From an uncultured Eubacteriales bacterium (GTDB lineage: Bacteria; Bacillota_I; Bacilli_A; RF39; UBA660), in NCBI GenBank assembly GCA_900321795.1, contig ONXO01000107.1, positions 1-5,429 of the forward strand: DNA of 5,429 bases, read 5' to 3'. This document shows, in pieces, positions 5,334 to 5,429 of the stretch (positions are counted from its first letter, which is position 1; the number at the start of each line of letters is the position of its first letter). The notes under the pieces are model-generated. The model was not told where the DNA came from, did no database searches, and saw only the letters and a list, made by a program, of their open reading frames with translations. Both the position numbers and the translations under genes were made by a program.

Positions 5334-5363
5334 ATAATATCATAAAATAATCTATTAAGTCAA
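5334..5363 (-). promoter_or_regulatory. Promoter of the tRNA-Met gene
   Basis: On the minus strand TTGACT (5358-5363, five of six consensus matches) is separated by 18 bases from TATTAT (5334-5339), which has a TG one base upstream, making an extended -10. The predicted start is near 5328, about ten bases before the mature tRNA 5' end. It is the best promoter match in the window, as expected for a stable RNA gene. Confidence 0.8.
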
Positions 5364-5429
5364 GCCTAAGGTTAAATATTTATTAAAAAAATAAGTTTTA
5401 CTTAAATAAAAATAATATATTTAAAAAAA

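Overview
The window is very AT-rich. Its genes are closely packed, have clear Shine-Dalgarno sites (AGGAGG type) and consensus sigma-A-like promoters, and include a lipoprotein with a short Gram-positive-style signal. This points to a low-GC member of the Bacillota/Bacilli, perhaps a host-associated lineage near the Erysipelotrichales or RF39 groups. The lineage is inferred; no marker gene here fixes it. The standard bacterial code (table 11) fits: TGG is used for Trp, and the metallophosphoesterase gene ends in TGA.

Left part (1-2726, minus strand): three genes form a tight operon read leftwards from a promoter near 2718-2726. In order of transcription they are (i) a two-domain protein with an N-terminal helix-turn-helix-like segment and a calcineurin-like metallophosphoesterase (2694-1693), (ii) a DUF3419/BtaA-like SAM-dependent protein (1685-753), and (iii) a GT28 glycosyltransferase of the MGDG-synthase/UgtP type (724 to beyond base 1, incomplete). 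BtaA and UgtP relatives both act on diacylglycerol. In phosphate-starved proteobacteria a metallophosphoesterase (PlcP) makes that diacylglycerol from phospholipids. The operon could therefore be a membrane head-group remodelling module, which is the most interesting hypothesis in the window and is not proven.

Middle (2727-3155): a divergent intergenic region with a TATAAT box on the plus strand, then a small membrane-protein gene. That gene has a good ATG and ribosome-binding site but is interrupted by an in-frame TAG at codon 8. A second promoter follows.

Right part (3156-5150, plus strand): an envelope operon encodes two consecutive DUF3592 membrane proteins (136 aa and 340 aa, the second with an extra cytoplasmic domain, possibly tubby/LURP-like) and a 161-aa lipoprotein. 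It ends at a perfect 14-bp hairpin with a GAAA loop. No catalytic residues are recognisable in these three proteins. Their shared operon suggests a common envelope role.

End (5200-5429, minus strand): a complete elongator tRNA-Met(CAT) with encoded CCA, its own promoter (TTGACT-18-TATTAT) and an intrinsic terminator. Beyond the promoter, 5364-5429 is AT-rich with no recognisable feature.
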